Assembly (NCBI GenBank): GCA_016794445.1
Contig: JAEUKC010000388.1
Span: 1 to 64,000 of the forward strand
DNA length: 64,000 nt
Source of the DNA: JADJMO01 sp016794445
GTDB taxonomy: Bacteria > Myxococcota_A > Polyangia > Polyangiales > JADJMO01
Direction: 5' to 3'
The notes under the pieces were generated by a model. The model worked only from the letters and a program-made list of their open reading frames with translations, was not told the origin of the DNA and made no database searches. Positions 21,649 to 30,867 of this stretch are shown here, piece after piece. Position 1 is the first letter of the stretch. Each line of letters begins with the position of its first letter. Made by a program: the position numbers and the translations under genes.

Positions 21649-23997
21649 ATGCTTCGTCGCACCACCTACTTCTCCGCGCTCACCGAGCGGTCCGCCGTCT
21701 CGCTGGTCGCGGGCCTCGTCTTCGCGTTCGGCTTCGGCTGTTCCAGCTCCACCACCGACATCGGCACCGACGTCGATTCGGGGACCGTGGACACGGGGGG
21801 TGGTACCGACACTGGCATCCCGCCGACCGACGGCGGCTGCCCCACCGGCACCGAGCTCTGTGGCACCACCTGCGTCGCCACCGCCTACGACCCGAACAAC
21901 TGCGGCAAGTGCGGCGTGAAGTGCGTCGACGGCGAGGTGTGCGCGGGCGACAAGGGCTGCACGCTCACCTGCCCGACCGGCAGCACCAAGTGCGACAAGA
22001 GCTGCTTCATCCTCGACAGCGACCCGAAGAACTGCGGCGCGTGTGGCATTGCTTGCGCGACCGGTGAGGCCTGCATCGCCGGCAAGTGCTCGAGCTCCTG
22101 CGCCTCGCCGCTCACGCTCTGCGGCAGCAAGTGCACCGACCTGACCTACGACCCCGACAACTGCGGCACCTGCGGCACCAAGTGCACGGTCGGCGTCGCT
22201 TGCGTCGGCGGCGGCTGCGGCACGCCCGACAAGACGGACGACGACGGCGACACCATCAGCAACTTCCACGAGGGCAAGACCAGCGCGGTCGACACCGACG
22301 GCGACGGCAAGGCCGACTACCTCGACGACGACAGCGACGGCGACGGCATCCTCGACAAGGACGAGGCCGGCGACACGAACCCGGTGACGGCCCCGGTCGA
22401 CAGCGACGGCGACGGCAAGCCCGACTTCCAGGACACGGATTCGGACAACGACGGCCTCTTGGACAAGGACGAGGTCACCAAGTACAAGACCTCGCCGACC
22501 AAGCCGGACACGGACGGCGACGGCTACACGGACTTCGAGGAGATCGCCGCGGGCACGGATCCGCTGCTCGCCACGAGCAACCCGGGCAGCATCGGTGGGT
22601 TCTCGTTCGACCTGCCGTACAAGGGCCTGCCGCGCTCGCAGGATCTGACCTTCAAGCCGAGCATCGCCAAGGCGGACGTCGCGTTCATCACGGACACGAC
22701 CGGCTCGATGGGCGGCGTCATCTCGAACCTCAAGACGCAGCTCACGTCGATCTCGACCAAGCTGTCGGCGAAGATCCCGGACACCGCGTTCGGCGTCGGT
22801 GACCACAAGGACTTCCCGACCAACGGTTCGATTGCGGGTGGCTACTCGGGCACGTACGGGAGCACGGGTGACTTCCCGTTCAAGCTCCATCAGCGCGTCA
22901 CGACGGTGCTCACCGACGCACAGGCCGGCTTGAACAAGTACGTGGCCAGCGGCGGCGCGGACGGTTCGGAGTCGCAGATCGAGGCGATGTATCAAGCCGC
23001 GGTCGGCACGGGCTTCAAGAACAAGGCGGGCAGCACGGTCTGGACCCCGGTCTTCGCGCCCGACACCGGGTTCGATGCGACCAAGGGTCACGGAAAGATC
23101 GGGGGCATGGGCTTCCGCAAGGACGCAGCGCCGTTCTTCGTGCTGTCGACCGACATCACGATGCACACCCTCGAGGGTGACACAGACGCGCCCCCGCCGG
23201 CGGGAACCACGGATCGCTTCTATGCTGCTTCGGCGTTCGGCGGAACCGACGACACCAAGCCGCACACGGTGAAGCAGACCGTTGACGCGATGAACAAGAT
23301 CGGCGCCAAGCTGATTGGCGTCTCGACCAGCACCGAGCCGACTTCGGGCACCTACCCGGCCTATCACGCGCGTCCGCAGCTCGAGTACTTCGCGCTCCAG
23401 ACCGGCTCGTACATCGACGCCCCGACCACGGGTACCGATGCTGGTAAGTGCAAGACTGGCCTCGCCGGCGCCCTGGTGACCGCGCGTCCCGACCCCAAGG
23501 GCTCGGGCAAGCTGGTCTGCCCGCTCGTCTTCACGGCGTCCTCCTCGGGCACCGGTGTGGACGACGCGGTCGTCAACGCCATCTCGAGCTTCACGACCTT
23601 CGTGACCTTCAAGACGGTGTGGCTCGAAGCGCGTGACAACGCCACGACCGCCACCCTCGACGAGTCGAAGTTCTTCGTCCGTGGCGTGCCGGTCTCTTAC
23701 GGCACCCCGCTCCCCGCGACCTGCACCGGCAAGGCCCCGATCATCTCGGACAACCTGAACTCGACCGGCGCCCTCGGCTCGGACGGCGTGTTCGACTCGT
23801 TCGACGGCGTGTGCCCTGGCACCACGGTGACCTTCACCCTCGTGGCGAAGAACGACCTCGTGCCGGCCACCTGCGCCGACCAGGTGTTCTCGTTCCGCGT
23901 CGTCGTCATCGGCGACGGCAAGCCCGGTCCGGGCGTCGAGGCCGACTCGCGCATCGTCACGGTGCGTGTCCCCGGCGACAAGACGCTCTGCAAGTGA
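21649..23997 (+). CDS. Surface lipoprotein with Cys-rich, TSP3 and VWA domains
   Basis: A 782-residue protein. A long signal ends in a lipobox (AFGFGC), followed by an Asp-Thr-Gly linker. Residues ~65-195 hold three to four Cys-rich Stigma-1-type modules (C-x-T/Y-D-P-x-N-C-G-x-C-G). Residues ~198-320 carry calcium-binding thrombospondin type-3 repeats (DTDGDGKADYLDDDSDGDG). A von Willebrand A domain starts near 342 with the MIDAS motif ITDTTGSMGG. These features point to a calcium-dependent, cell-surface adhesion or matrix protein. The ribosome site is AAAAGGGGA; a perfect hairpin terminator follows the stop codon. Confidence 0.85.
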   Translation: MLRRTTYFSALTERSAVSLVAGLVFAFGFGCSSSTTDIGTDVDSGTVDTGGGTDTGIPPTDGGCPTGTELCGTTCVATAYDPNNCGKCGVKCVDGEVCAGDKGCTLTCPTGSTKCDKSCFILDSDPKNCGACGIACATGEACIAGKCSSSCASPLTLCGSKCTDLTYDPDNCGTCGTKCTVGVACVGGGCGTPDKTDDDGDTISNFHEGKTSAVDTDGDGKADYLDDDSDGDGILDKDEAGDTNPVTAPVDSDGDGKPDFQDTDSDNDGLLDKDEVTKYKTSPTKPDTDGDGYTDFEEIAAGTDPLLATSNPGSIGGFSFDLPYKGLPRSQDLTFKPSIAKADVAFITDTTGSMGGVISNLKTQLTSISTKLSAKIPDTAFGVGDHKDFPTNGSIAGGYSGTYGSTGDFPFKLHQRVTTVLTDAQAGLNKYVASGGADGSESQIEAMYQAAVGTGFKNKAGSTVWTPVFAPDTGFDATKGHGKIGGMGFRKDAAPFFVLSTDITMHTLEGDTDAPPPAGTTDRFYAASAFGGTDDTKPHTVKQTVDAMNKIGAKLIGVSTSTEPTSGTYPAYHARPQLEYFALQTGSYIDAPTTGTDAGKCKTGLAGALVTARPDPKGSGKLVCPLVFTASSSGTGVDDAVVNAISSFTTFVTFKTVWLEARDNATTATLDESKFFVRGVPVSYGTPLPATCTGKAPIISDNLNSTGALGSDGVFDSFDGVCPGTTVTFTLVAKNDLVPATCADQVFSFRVVVIGDGKPGPGVEADSRIVTVRVPGDKTLCK

Positions 23998-24017
23998 ACT
24001 GAGCTCGAGCGGTGTGT

Positions 24018-24053
24018 GACGGCGAGGCTTCCGGGCCTCGCCGTCGCGCTTTT
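24018..24053 (+). terminator. Rho-independent terminator after the VWA lipoprotein gene
   Basis: A perfect 11-base-pair stem (GACGGCGAGGC at 24018-24028 and its complement at 24035-24045) with a 6-base loop is followed by GCGCTTTTG. It lies 20 bases after the stop of the gene ending at 23997 and shows that the next gene is unlikely to begin at the upstream GTG at 24016. Confidence 0.85.
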
Positions 24054-24099
24054 GTTCGCGCGTCTTGGTGCGCGTTGCCGGAGGCGCTACCTCATCCCG

Positions 24100-27000
24100 A
24101 TGCGCGGCCTGGCCTACTTTGCGTTCCTGGCAGTGATGTGTGGCTGCTCGCGGCAAGAGAAGACCACCGTTCTCGATTCGCCCACCAACTCGCAGTCCGC
24201 GGAAGCGGTGGAGAGAGTCGCGCTGTCGGCCATTCGACTCCCCTCTACGCTTTCGGCCAAGCAGCTCGGCGAGCCTCTCGCACTCGGGCAGCTCCTAGCC
24301 CGCCTACCCGATCGAGCCGACCAGGCGGTGCACATCGGATCGACCGTCGACACCTCGTTCTGGCTCGAGGTGAAGGCGCGGGATGTCCAGCCGGTCGGCG
24401 CGGCTCACGCCAAGGGGTCGTTGGTCTTCAACGATGCGCGTCCTGCAACCGACATCGTGCTGACGGTGGCAGGCGGACGCGTCGAAGAGCTGCGCGTGCT
24501 GCACAGCAAAGCCGCGCTGACGGTTGCTTCGTACGAAATCACTCTCGGATCTGCAGTCGCGGACCTTCGCATTCGGGAAGGGCGGGTGGAGGCTCTCGAT
24601 TCGGCAGGCCTCGTTCGCCTCGACACCGCGCCGATCTTCGCCATGAGTTCTGACGGCGTCCGGACCGAGCCGACGCTCACCCTCACGCGCTCTGGGCAGT
24701 CGGCCACACTCACGATCGACCTCCGTCTCGCGAAGGGCGCGCTGCCCGTCGTGCTGGACCCAGCGTGGGGTTCAGGGGGCTCCATCGCGACCCCGCGTGA
24801 GCAACATTTCGCGGTTCGCTTGGCGTCGGGGAAGGTGTTGGCGGGCGGCGGTGTCACCCTTGGTGTCGGCGACCCGATCACGACGGCCGAACTCTACGAT
24901 CCAACCACGAACACCTGGTCAGCCGCTGGAAGTCCCGGGGACTTGCGGCACTCCGCGTACCAGTTTCCGGCCGCGCTGCTCCCCAGCGGAAAGGTCGTCG
25001 CACTCGAGGCCGTCGAGTCGGTGAAGACCCGGATCTACGATCCCGGCACCAACAGCTGGAGCAATCTGAACAACGTCCCTGAGCGCCTCAATTTCCACAC
25101 CATCGCGCCACTCCCCAGCGGCCGGGTGCTGCTGATGGGCGGTATCTCGCCCGACGGTACTGCGCCCTACGAGCGTGCGAAGGCCTGGGAACTCGATCCC
25201 GTCGCCAATACCTGGACCCCAGTCGGTGCCATGAGTACGGCCCGCTTCGCGCATGCGAGCGTCGCGCTCGGTGATGGCACCGTGTTGGTCGCAGGCGGTC
25301 GCGACAACGGCTCAGGCCAGTGGAGCTCGGCGGAGATCTACAATCCCGCGACCAAGACGTGGGCAGCGACCGGCGCCATGAGCACCTTCCGCGTCTTCCC
25401 CAACATGGCGCTGATGCCAAGCGGCAAGGCCATCCTGAGCTTGGGGGACTCGCTCGAGATCTATGACACCACAGCCAAGACCTGGTCGGTGCTCACTGGC
25501 GTCCCGGTCGAGACGCCTCGCTTCGCGAACCTTCCGACGGGGCAGATCGTCCTCTTCAACCCCCTCGCGAGCTCGCTCTTCGATCCCAGCAAGAGCGGTT
25601 CGGCGGCGTTCACGACCCTTCCTGCGCCGCCTTCCGGCGCAGGGTCCGTCATCAATTCGCTCAACGATGGGCGCGCCCTTCTTTCCGGTGGCACCACGAC
25701 GGCGATTCTGTACGCCCTGAACATCGGGCAGTCATGCGGATCCAGCGGCCAGTGTCTCAGTGGCAGCTGCGTCGACGGCGTTTGCTGCGACAGCGGGTGT
25801 GGAGCGTCCTGCATGGCTTGCAACGTGACCGGCAAGGTCGGGACGTGCTCCGCCATTCCGGTCGGCGAGGCGCCGCGTGGCTCACGCGCGTCCTGCGCCC
25901 CCTACTTCTGCGCCGCCGGCGGCGCCTGCGCGACCGTCTGCGCCGTCGACACCGACTGCACGACCGGCAACTACTGCGACGGCACCACCAAGAAGTGCCT
26001 CCCCAAGAAGGCCAACGGCACGGCCTGTGGTCGCGTCGGCGAGTGCACCTCCGCGCAGTGCACCGACGGCGTGTGCTGCAACCTCGCCTGCGGTGGTCAG
26101 TGCGAAGCCTGCGACCTCGCGGCGTCGAAGGGCACCTGCTCCCCCGTCGCTGGCGCGCCTCGCGGTGCACGGACGGCCTGCGGCACCGGCACCGGAAAGA
26201 CCTGCGAACTCCAGCTGTGTGACGGCGTGGACCGTACGGCCTGCCACTTCCCGCCGGTCAGCACCACGTGCAGCAGCAACGCGTGCGCCGCGGGCATCGA
26301 GACCCACGCGAGCACGTGCGACGCGGCGGGCGCCTGCAAGGACGTCCCCAAGGACTGCGGTGTCTACAAGTGCGGCGCCACCGCGTGCAAGACCAGCTGC
26401 ACCGTCAAGGCCGACTGCATCGCCGGCTACTCCTGCGTGGGTGGCGCCTGCACCCCCAGCATCGGTCTCGGCAAGCCGTGCAGCGACGCCTCCGCCTGCG
26501 GCGATCTCCTCTGCGTGGACGGTGTCTGCTGCGGCATCGACGCCCCGGCCACCACCTGCGCCACCGGCTACGCGTGCAACGCCCCCGGCAAGGAGGGCAC
26601 CTGCACGCTCAAGAACGGGGAGAAGTGCGACCTCGCGTCCAAGTGCGGGTCGGGCCTCTGCGCCGACGGCGTCTGCTGCGACAAGGCCTGCGACGGCCAG
26701 TGCGAGGCGTGCGACGCCACCGGCGCCGTCGGCAAGTGCACCGGCATCGCGGGCGCGCCGCACGGCAGCCGTCCCAAGTGCGACGACGGCGCGAGCGACG
26801 TTTGCAAGGCGCGCACGTGCAACGGCGCGGCCGACCCCAAGGCGTGCGTCGGCTACGTGAACGACTCGAGCAAGCTCTGCGCGCCGAAGAAATGCGTCGG
26901 CTCCGACTACACCGACTTCTCGTTCTGCGACGGTGCAGGCACCTGCAAGTCGCCCGGCGCGAGCAGCTGCGTGCCGTACAAGTGCGACGACAAGGGGTGC

Positions 27001-27357
27001 CTGAAGGCCTGCACCGACGCGACCCAGTGCGCCGACGGGTTCTCCTGCAAGGAGGGCAAGTGCGTGCAGGGCGCTACCTGCAAGGACACCACGACCTCCG
27101 TCTCCAAGGACGGTGTCGAGGAGAAGTGCGACCCGTACCGCTGCAGATCCACCGGCGAGTGCGCCAAGGAGTGCGCGACCACGGACGACTGCAGTCCGGG
27201 GTACGCGTGCGACGCCAAGTCCTGCGTGCCCATCGCGCCGACCGACACGGGTGACTCCGGCGGGTGCGCGGTCGGTTCGCCGCGTCCCTCGGTCGCCGGC
27301 TTCGCGCTCCTCGGGCTCGCCCTCCTCGGAGGCGTCGGTCGACGTCGTCGTCGCTGA
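24100..27357 (+). CDS. Kelch-repeat, Cys-rich surface protein with MYXO-CTERM tail
   Basis: A 1085-residue protein starting at ATG 24100 with a lipobox-like signal (FLAVMCGC). Residues ~210-545 contain Kelch repeats (for example TAELYDPTTNTWSAAG and GTVLVAGGRDNG). From ~545 to 1055 there are repeated Cys-rich modules of the form C-x2-G-x-C-x3-C-x-D-G-V-C-C, probably disulfide bonded. The C-terminus has Gly-Gly-Cys, a hydrophobic helix (VAGFALLGLALLGGVG) and RRRRR, the MYXO-CTERM sorting signal that anchors proteins at the myxobacterial surface. The 5' half is visibly less GC-rich than the Cys-rich half, so the gene may be a chimera. Its TGA overlaps the ATG of the next gene (TGATG). Confidence 0.85.
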   Translation: MRGLAYFAFLAVMCGCSRQEKTTVLDSPTNSQSAEAVERVALSAIRLPSTLSAKQLGEPLALGQLLARLPDRADQAVHIGSTVDTSFWLEVKARDVQPVGAAHAKGSLVFNDARPATDIVLTVAGGRVEELRVLHSKAALTVASYEITLGSAVADLRIREGRVEALDSAGLVRLDTAPIFAMSSDGVRTEPTLTLTRSGQSATLTIDLRLAKGALPVVLDPAWGSGGSIATPREQHFAVRLASGKVLAGGGVTLGVGDPITTAELYDPTTNTWSAAGSPGDLRHSAYQFPAALLPSGKVVALEAVESVKTRIYDPGTNSWSNLNNVPERLNFHTIAPLPSGRVLLMGGISPDGTAPYERAKAWELDPVANTWTPVGAMSTARFAHASVALGDGTVLVAGGRDNGSGQWSSAEIYNPATKTWAATGAMSTFRVFPNMALMPSGKAILSLGDSLEIYDTTAKTWSVLTGVPVETPRFANLPTGQIVLFNPLASSLFDPSKSGSAAFTTLPAPPSGAGSVINSLNDGRALLSGGTTTAILYALNIGQSCGSSGQCLSGSCVDGVCCDSGCGASCMACNVTGKVGTCSAIPVGEAPRGSRASCAPYFCAAGGACATVCAVDTDCTTGNYCDGTTKKCLPKKANGTACGRVGECTSAQCTDGVCCNLACGGQCEACDLAASKGTCSPVAGAPRGARTACGTGTGKTCELQLCDGVDRTACHFPPVSTTCSSNACAAGIETHASTCDAAGACKDVPKDCGVYKCGATACKTSCTVKADCIAGYSCVGGACTPSIGLGKPCSDASACGDLLCVDGVCCGIDAPATTCATGYACNAPGKEGTCTLKNGEKCDLASKCGSGLCADGVCCDKACDGQCEACDATGAVGKCTGIAGAPHGSRPKCDDGASDVCKARTCNGAADPKACVGYVNDSSKLCAPKKCVGSDYTDFSFCDGAGTCKSPGASSCVPYKCDDKGCLKACTDATQCADGFSCKEGKCVQGATCKDTTTSVSKDGVEEKCDPYRCRSTGECAKECATTDDCSPGYACDAKSCVPIAPTDTGDSGGCAVGSPRPSVAGFALLGLALLGGVGRRRRR

Positions 27358-27824
27358 TGGACAAGCAAGCCCTCATCGCGGCCATTCGCGCCGAGATCGC
27401 CGCCGAGTCCGCCGAGATGACCCGCCTCGCCAAGGAGGCGGCCGACGCCGCGACGCACGAGGAGAACAAGCCCGAGAACGACAAGGACATGCGCTCCACC
27501 GAGGCCTCTTACCTCGCGCGGGGCCAGGCCGACCGCGTCCGCGAGCTCGACCGCGAGCACGCCGCGCTCGGCGCGCTCGATCTGCGGGCGTTCGGCGAAG
27601 ACGACCCGATCGAGGCCGGTGCGTACATCGAGATCCGCGCCGGCAAGCAGATCACCCGCTGCCTGCTCGCGCCCGCGGGCGGGGGTCGCAAGTTCGGGGG
27701 CGTGCAGATCGTGACCGCCTCGAGCCCCCTCGGCGCCGCGCTGATCGGCCTCTCCGTCGGCGACGAAGCCGAGGTCCCGACCCCGCAGGGCCCGCGCCTG
27801 TACGAGATCATGAAGCTCTCCTGA
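27357..27824 (+). CDS. GreA/GreB-family transcription factor-like protein
   Basis: A 155-residue protein. An N-terminal coiled coil (ALIAAIRAEIAAESAEMTRL then ENKPENDKDMRSTEASYLA) leads to a C-terminal FKBP-like domain ending SPLGAALIGLSVGDEAEVPT, the typical Gre-family core. Such proteins insert the coiled coil into the RNA polymerase secondary channel, or bind polymerase without cleavage activity. The tip lacks an obvious pair of acidic residues in the canonical position, so cleavage stimulation is not assured. The start codon overlaps the stop of the MYXO-CTERM gene, an odd partner for a cytoplasmic factor. Confidence 0.75.
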   Translation: MDKQALIAAIRAEIAAESAEMTRLAKEAADAATHEENKPENDKDMRSTEASYLARGQADRVRELDREHAALGALDLRAFGEDDPIEAGAYIEIRAGKQITRCLLAPAGGGRKFGGVQIVTASSPLGAALIGLSVGDEAEVPTPQGPRLYEIMKLS

Positions 27825-28185
27825 CCCTGCCCCGGCCGAGCCTTCGCCCACGGAGGCAGGTCAGTTGGTCAGCTCCCGGTGGTGGCTGACGCCGGGCGTG
27901 TTGGCCGGGCAGTCGCTTGGCCCGTCCCTTCGGTGCGAGAAGGCGACGTGCTCATGGACCGCGGACGGCCGCTTGCTGGTGGGGACGGAGATGTGGCCAC
28001 GAGAAATCAAGGAACGCCGAGGAAGCTCCGCTCGCGCCGCGCTTGGCTGCGTGTAGGCCAGTCTGCAGGTCGGTTTCACCGTCACGGAGAGCCGACGGAA
28101 TCGACCAAGATCGCGCGGTGTGCTGACCCGAACCCGTGCTACCCGCCCACTGACATGAATCGAACCCCGTAGTCGGAGGCTTTGG
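27825..28185. other. 361-base tract without a convincing gene
   Basis: This gap between the Gre-like gene and the OmpA-like gene holds no gene I can support. It is open in several frames on both strands (up to ~117 codons on the minus strand), but the predicted peptides are rich in Arg, Ser and Pro and resemble no family. Its base composition is lower in GC than the genes to its left and marks the left edge of a second accessory island. It could hold a promoter region, a non-coding RNA or decayed mobile DNA. Confidence 0.5.
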
Positions 28186-29994
28186 ATGCGCCGGGGATTG
28201 CGTCTTCCGTACATCGCGAGCGATCAGGAGCTCTTCACGCGAAGTGATGGGTCGAGCCCTGAGCATCGTCGAGTCCTTGGGACCCGCGAAGCGATGGGGT
28301 GCGTACGCTACTGGGTCGACGACGACCACTCCTACCGCGACCTCGTGCGCCTGTTCCACGACCGTGGTGGTTCCTTCCAGCACGGCCTCGACGAGTACCG
28401 TCGCCGTGAGTTGCTCGCGGACTGGCTGAAGCAGCAGATCGACTTCGGCTTCTTCCAGGTGGCCGAGCTCCACCCGCCGCCTCCGCTGCCACCGAACCCA
28501 GGTGCGAAGGCAGCGAAGGCGATCAAGGAGGACGTCGCGCCGGTCAAAGAGAAGCTCGGGTGGTTCGAGGTCACCGTCGTCGACGCCTGGGGCAAGCCCG
28601 TCGACGGGGTGGAGCTCGAGGTGGTCTACGAGGGCACGCGCAAGAAGGTCACGACGCCGGGCAACGGCAAGGTGAAGCTGCCGGACGTCGCTGCCTCGTT
28701 CGGCTCGGCGCGAATCACGAACCTGAAGGTGGTGCGCGACACTCTCCGACCGCGGTGGAAGGACAAGTACCAGCCGACGGAGCTACCCGAGGACGCCGTG
28801 AACCCAGAAAAGCTGGGGCTCGACGCGACGGAGCTGACGACCTCGCTCGAGAGCGAGACGCCGAAGACGCTCGTCCTCGTGAAGCCGCTGACGCGCATCC
28901 GCCTCATCGGCATGCACTTCGACACGAACAAGTGCTTCCTGCGCCCTTCGGCGATGAACGGGATCAAGCAGGTGGTCGCGGTCTACAAGGCGAACCCGAC
29001 CGGCAAACTCCTGATCCTCGGCCACACGGACACCACGGCCGACGACAGCTACAACCTCGACCTCTCGGTGGAGCGCGCCGAGGCGATCAAGGCCTACCTG
29101 AAGGACGACGTCGCTGCGTGGGAGGCGTGGTTCGGCGAGGGAAAGCCGAAGCAGAAGCGGTGGGGCGACGGCGAGGTCACCCAGATGATCAAGGCCATAC
29201 CATGCGTGCACACGGTCGCGGGCTTTCAGGTCTGGAGCAACGAGAACAAGGGGACGGACCTGAAGGTCGACGGGATCGCCGGTCCGAAGACGCGCAAGGC
29301 CCTGATCGAGGCCTACATGGCGCTCGACGGGACCACGCTGCCCGAGGAGATCGAGGCAATCACGCATGGCTGCGGAGAGTTCTTCCCGCGCACGGACGAG
29401 GGCGACGAATTCGGCAAGGACGGCGTGGCGGCGGAGGAGAACCGGCGTGTCGAGATGTACTGCTTCGACGACCAGCTCTTCCCGCCCGTGCCTGGCGCGA
29501 AGGCAAGCAAGGGCGAGCCCGAGTACGAGCAGTGGAAGAAGCAGGTGACGAAGACCACTGACCTGCCGGCTCCACCCACAGCATCCTTGCGCATTCGTCT
29601 CTGCTGCGACGAGCGTCACCCGATTCCCTTCGCCGTCTGTCGAGCCAACATAGGCCTATCAAGTGAAGTGATACAGGCTGATGAACTCGGCTGGATCGAG
29701 CTAAACATCCCAGTTGCCGAGGCGGTTTCCCTCAGCTGGAGTAGGCCAGACACGCCCGGCACGTACACGTTCTATCAGAGCCTTACGCCAATTGCGCTAG
29801 ACGACAGCCCTAGCGATACATCCAAGGCGCGCCTCCGCAATCTCGGATTTGTCGGCGATGACTTGTCGGACCTAGTCAGTAGCTATCAAATCCGTTTCGG
29901 GCGGCCCTCAACTGGAAACGCAACGGATATCGATGACGAGCTTCGAATCTGGCACGATGGTGGCCCACAACCCGCAGTAGCAAAATCAGAATAG
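28186..29994 (+). CDS. OmpA-like protein with inserted peptidoglycan-binding domain and variable tail
   Basis: A 602-residue protein without signal peptide. Residues ~37-95 are a conserved-looking head (GCVRYWVDDDHSYRDLVRLF), ~126-232 a beta domain, and ~240-306 the first half of an OmpA-like peptidoglycan-binding domain (GHTDTTADDSYNLDLSVERA). A PG_binding_1-like unit (~338-382, VDGIAGPKTRKALIEAY) interrupts it before the second OmpA half (ENRRVEMYC, ~418-426). The tail (~465-602) has an Ig-like piece and another PG-binding-like segment (LRNLGFVGDDLSDLVSSYQI). From about base 29640 the DNA drops to roughly 52-63 % GC, unlike the 5' part, so the tail looks exchanged. Absence of a signal suggests export by a dedicated machine or fusion to cargo; function unknown. 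Confidence 0.75.
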   Translation: MRRGLRLPYIASDQELFTRSDGSSPEHRRVLGTREAMGCVRYWVDDDHSYRDLVRLFHDRGGSFQHGLDEYRRRELLADWLKQQIDFGFFQVAELHPPPPLPPNPGAKAAKAIKEDVAPVKEKLGWFEVTVVDAWGKPVDGVELEVVYEGTRKKVTTPGNGKVKLPDVAASFGSARITNLKVVRDTLRPRWKDKYQPTELPEDAVNPEKLGLDATELTTSLESETPKTLVLVKPLTRIRLIGMHFDTNKCFLRPSAMNGIKQVVAVYKANPTGKLLILGHTDTTADDSYNLDLSVERAEAIKAYLKDDVAAWEAWFGEGKPKQKRWGDGEVTQMIKAIPCVHTVAGFQVWSNENKGTDLKVDGIAGPKTRKALIEAYMALDGTTLPEEIEAITHGCGEFFPRTDEGDEFGKDGVAAEENRRVEMYCFDDQLFPPVPGAKASKGEPEYEQWKKQVTKTTDLPAPPTASLRIRLCCDERHPIPFAVCRANIGLSSEVIQADELGWIELNIPVAEAVSLSWSRPDTPGTYTFYQSLTPIALDDSPSDTSKARLRNLGFVGDDLSDLVSSYQIRFGRPSTGNATDIDDELRIWHDGGPQPAVAKSE

Positions 29995-30004
29995 GTGGCG
30001 CGGT

Positions 30005-30853
30005 TTGCCGAAACTTCATACACTATACTCAATAGCGCCATCTCCGATAGCGTTCGACGTGATGATTACGACGTCGTCTCCGACCGGCCCAGGGAGAATC
30101 CCTATCGAGAACATGGACAAGTGGGCCGCGCAGTGGGAGACCAAGGCACCAGTCGGGGCGAGGCCGCGGTTCAGGCTGTCGATCTCGGACACCGCCTTGA
30201 ATGGGGGGGGACTCGGCCAGCAAGGAGAGACGTGGGGTGACTTCGGTCGAAAGGCGGCCGAGAAGGCAGGGCCGGGCGGGAAAGTCTACCTTGCCGCCGG
30301 GCATGGTGTTGATGCAAATACCGCGAAGGGAACCCCTGGAAATCCGCCCGAAGTCGGGGTGGATCTGATTCAGGGAAGGGACTCACTGGCACTCGTGCCA
30401 GCGGTGCTAGATTCTGGGGTGGAAGCCGCCGACGACGACATGATTCTGCATCCAAAGAAGTACAGCGATGCGGAGATCAAGGCGGACCCAGTCAAGGGCC
30501 TGGCAAAATTCAAAGAGCTGTACAAGGCAGCGCAGGACCGCAAACAAACACGGAAGGCTATCGCGGGCTTCAGCAAGGCGCTCGTCAAGAATTCCGTATC
30601 CGAGGTCGAGATTCTTGCGTGCTATGTTGGCTACGGAGCTGTCGGAAAGAAGTTCGTCAAGGATCTCGCCACGAAGCTTGGCGTCAAGGTGATCGCTGCA
30701 TCGGTGTATCTCGACACGAAGTCTGCTCCGACGGGAGAAGTGAGCGTTCGATATGAGTACGATCCAAGTTCCACTGATCCGGATAAGGTCGCGTCAGCCA
30801 AATGGACGAACGGTGTGACGACGCCCAAGGGCGACGTCAGCGCCAAGCCCTGA
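30005..30853 (+). CDS. Putative caspase-fold (clan CD-like) protein, possible effector
   Basis: A 282-residue protein with no signal peptide. The TTG start at 30005 is supported by AGGTGG about 8 bases upstream; ATG 30062 is the alternative. Two motifs fit a clan CD / DUF4347-type active site: a hydrophobic strand then His-Gly (KVYLAAGHGVD, His100) and a second strand then Ala-Cys (VEILACYVGYG, Cys206), with an Arg/Lys-rich helix between. No family match is certain. It follows the OmpA-like gene by 10 bases and shares its low GC (about 50 % at the start), so the two probably move together. Peptidase activity is inference from two motifs. Confidence 0.6.
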   Translation: MPKLHTLYSIAPSPIAFDVMITTSSPTGPGRIPIENMDKWAAQWETKAPVGARPRFRLSISDTALNGGGLGQQGETWGDFGRKAAEKAGPGGKVYLAAGHGVDANTAKGTPGNPPEVGVDLIQGRDSLALVPAVLDSGVEAADDDMILHPKKYSDAEIKADPVKGLAKFKELYKAAQDRKQTRKAIAGFSKALVKNSVSEVEILACYVGYGAVGKKFVKDLATKLGVKVIAASVYLDTKSAPTGEVSVRYEYDPSSTDPDKVASAKWTNGVTTPKGDVSAKP

Positions 30854-30867
30854 CGAAGCGTGTGTCG

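Noticed and set aside
24016..24099. GTG at 24016 as the start of the Kelch/MYXO-CTERM protein
   Set aside because: It lies in the perfect terminator hairpin at 24018-24045; ATG 24100 gives a normal lipoprotein signal.
27861..28214. A 117-codon minus-strand frame upstream of the OmpA-like gene
   Set aside because: It is basic and Ser/Pro-rich without a recognisable fold, and overlaps the start of the OmpA-like gene.
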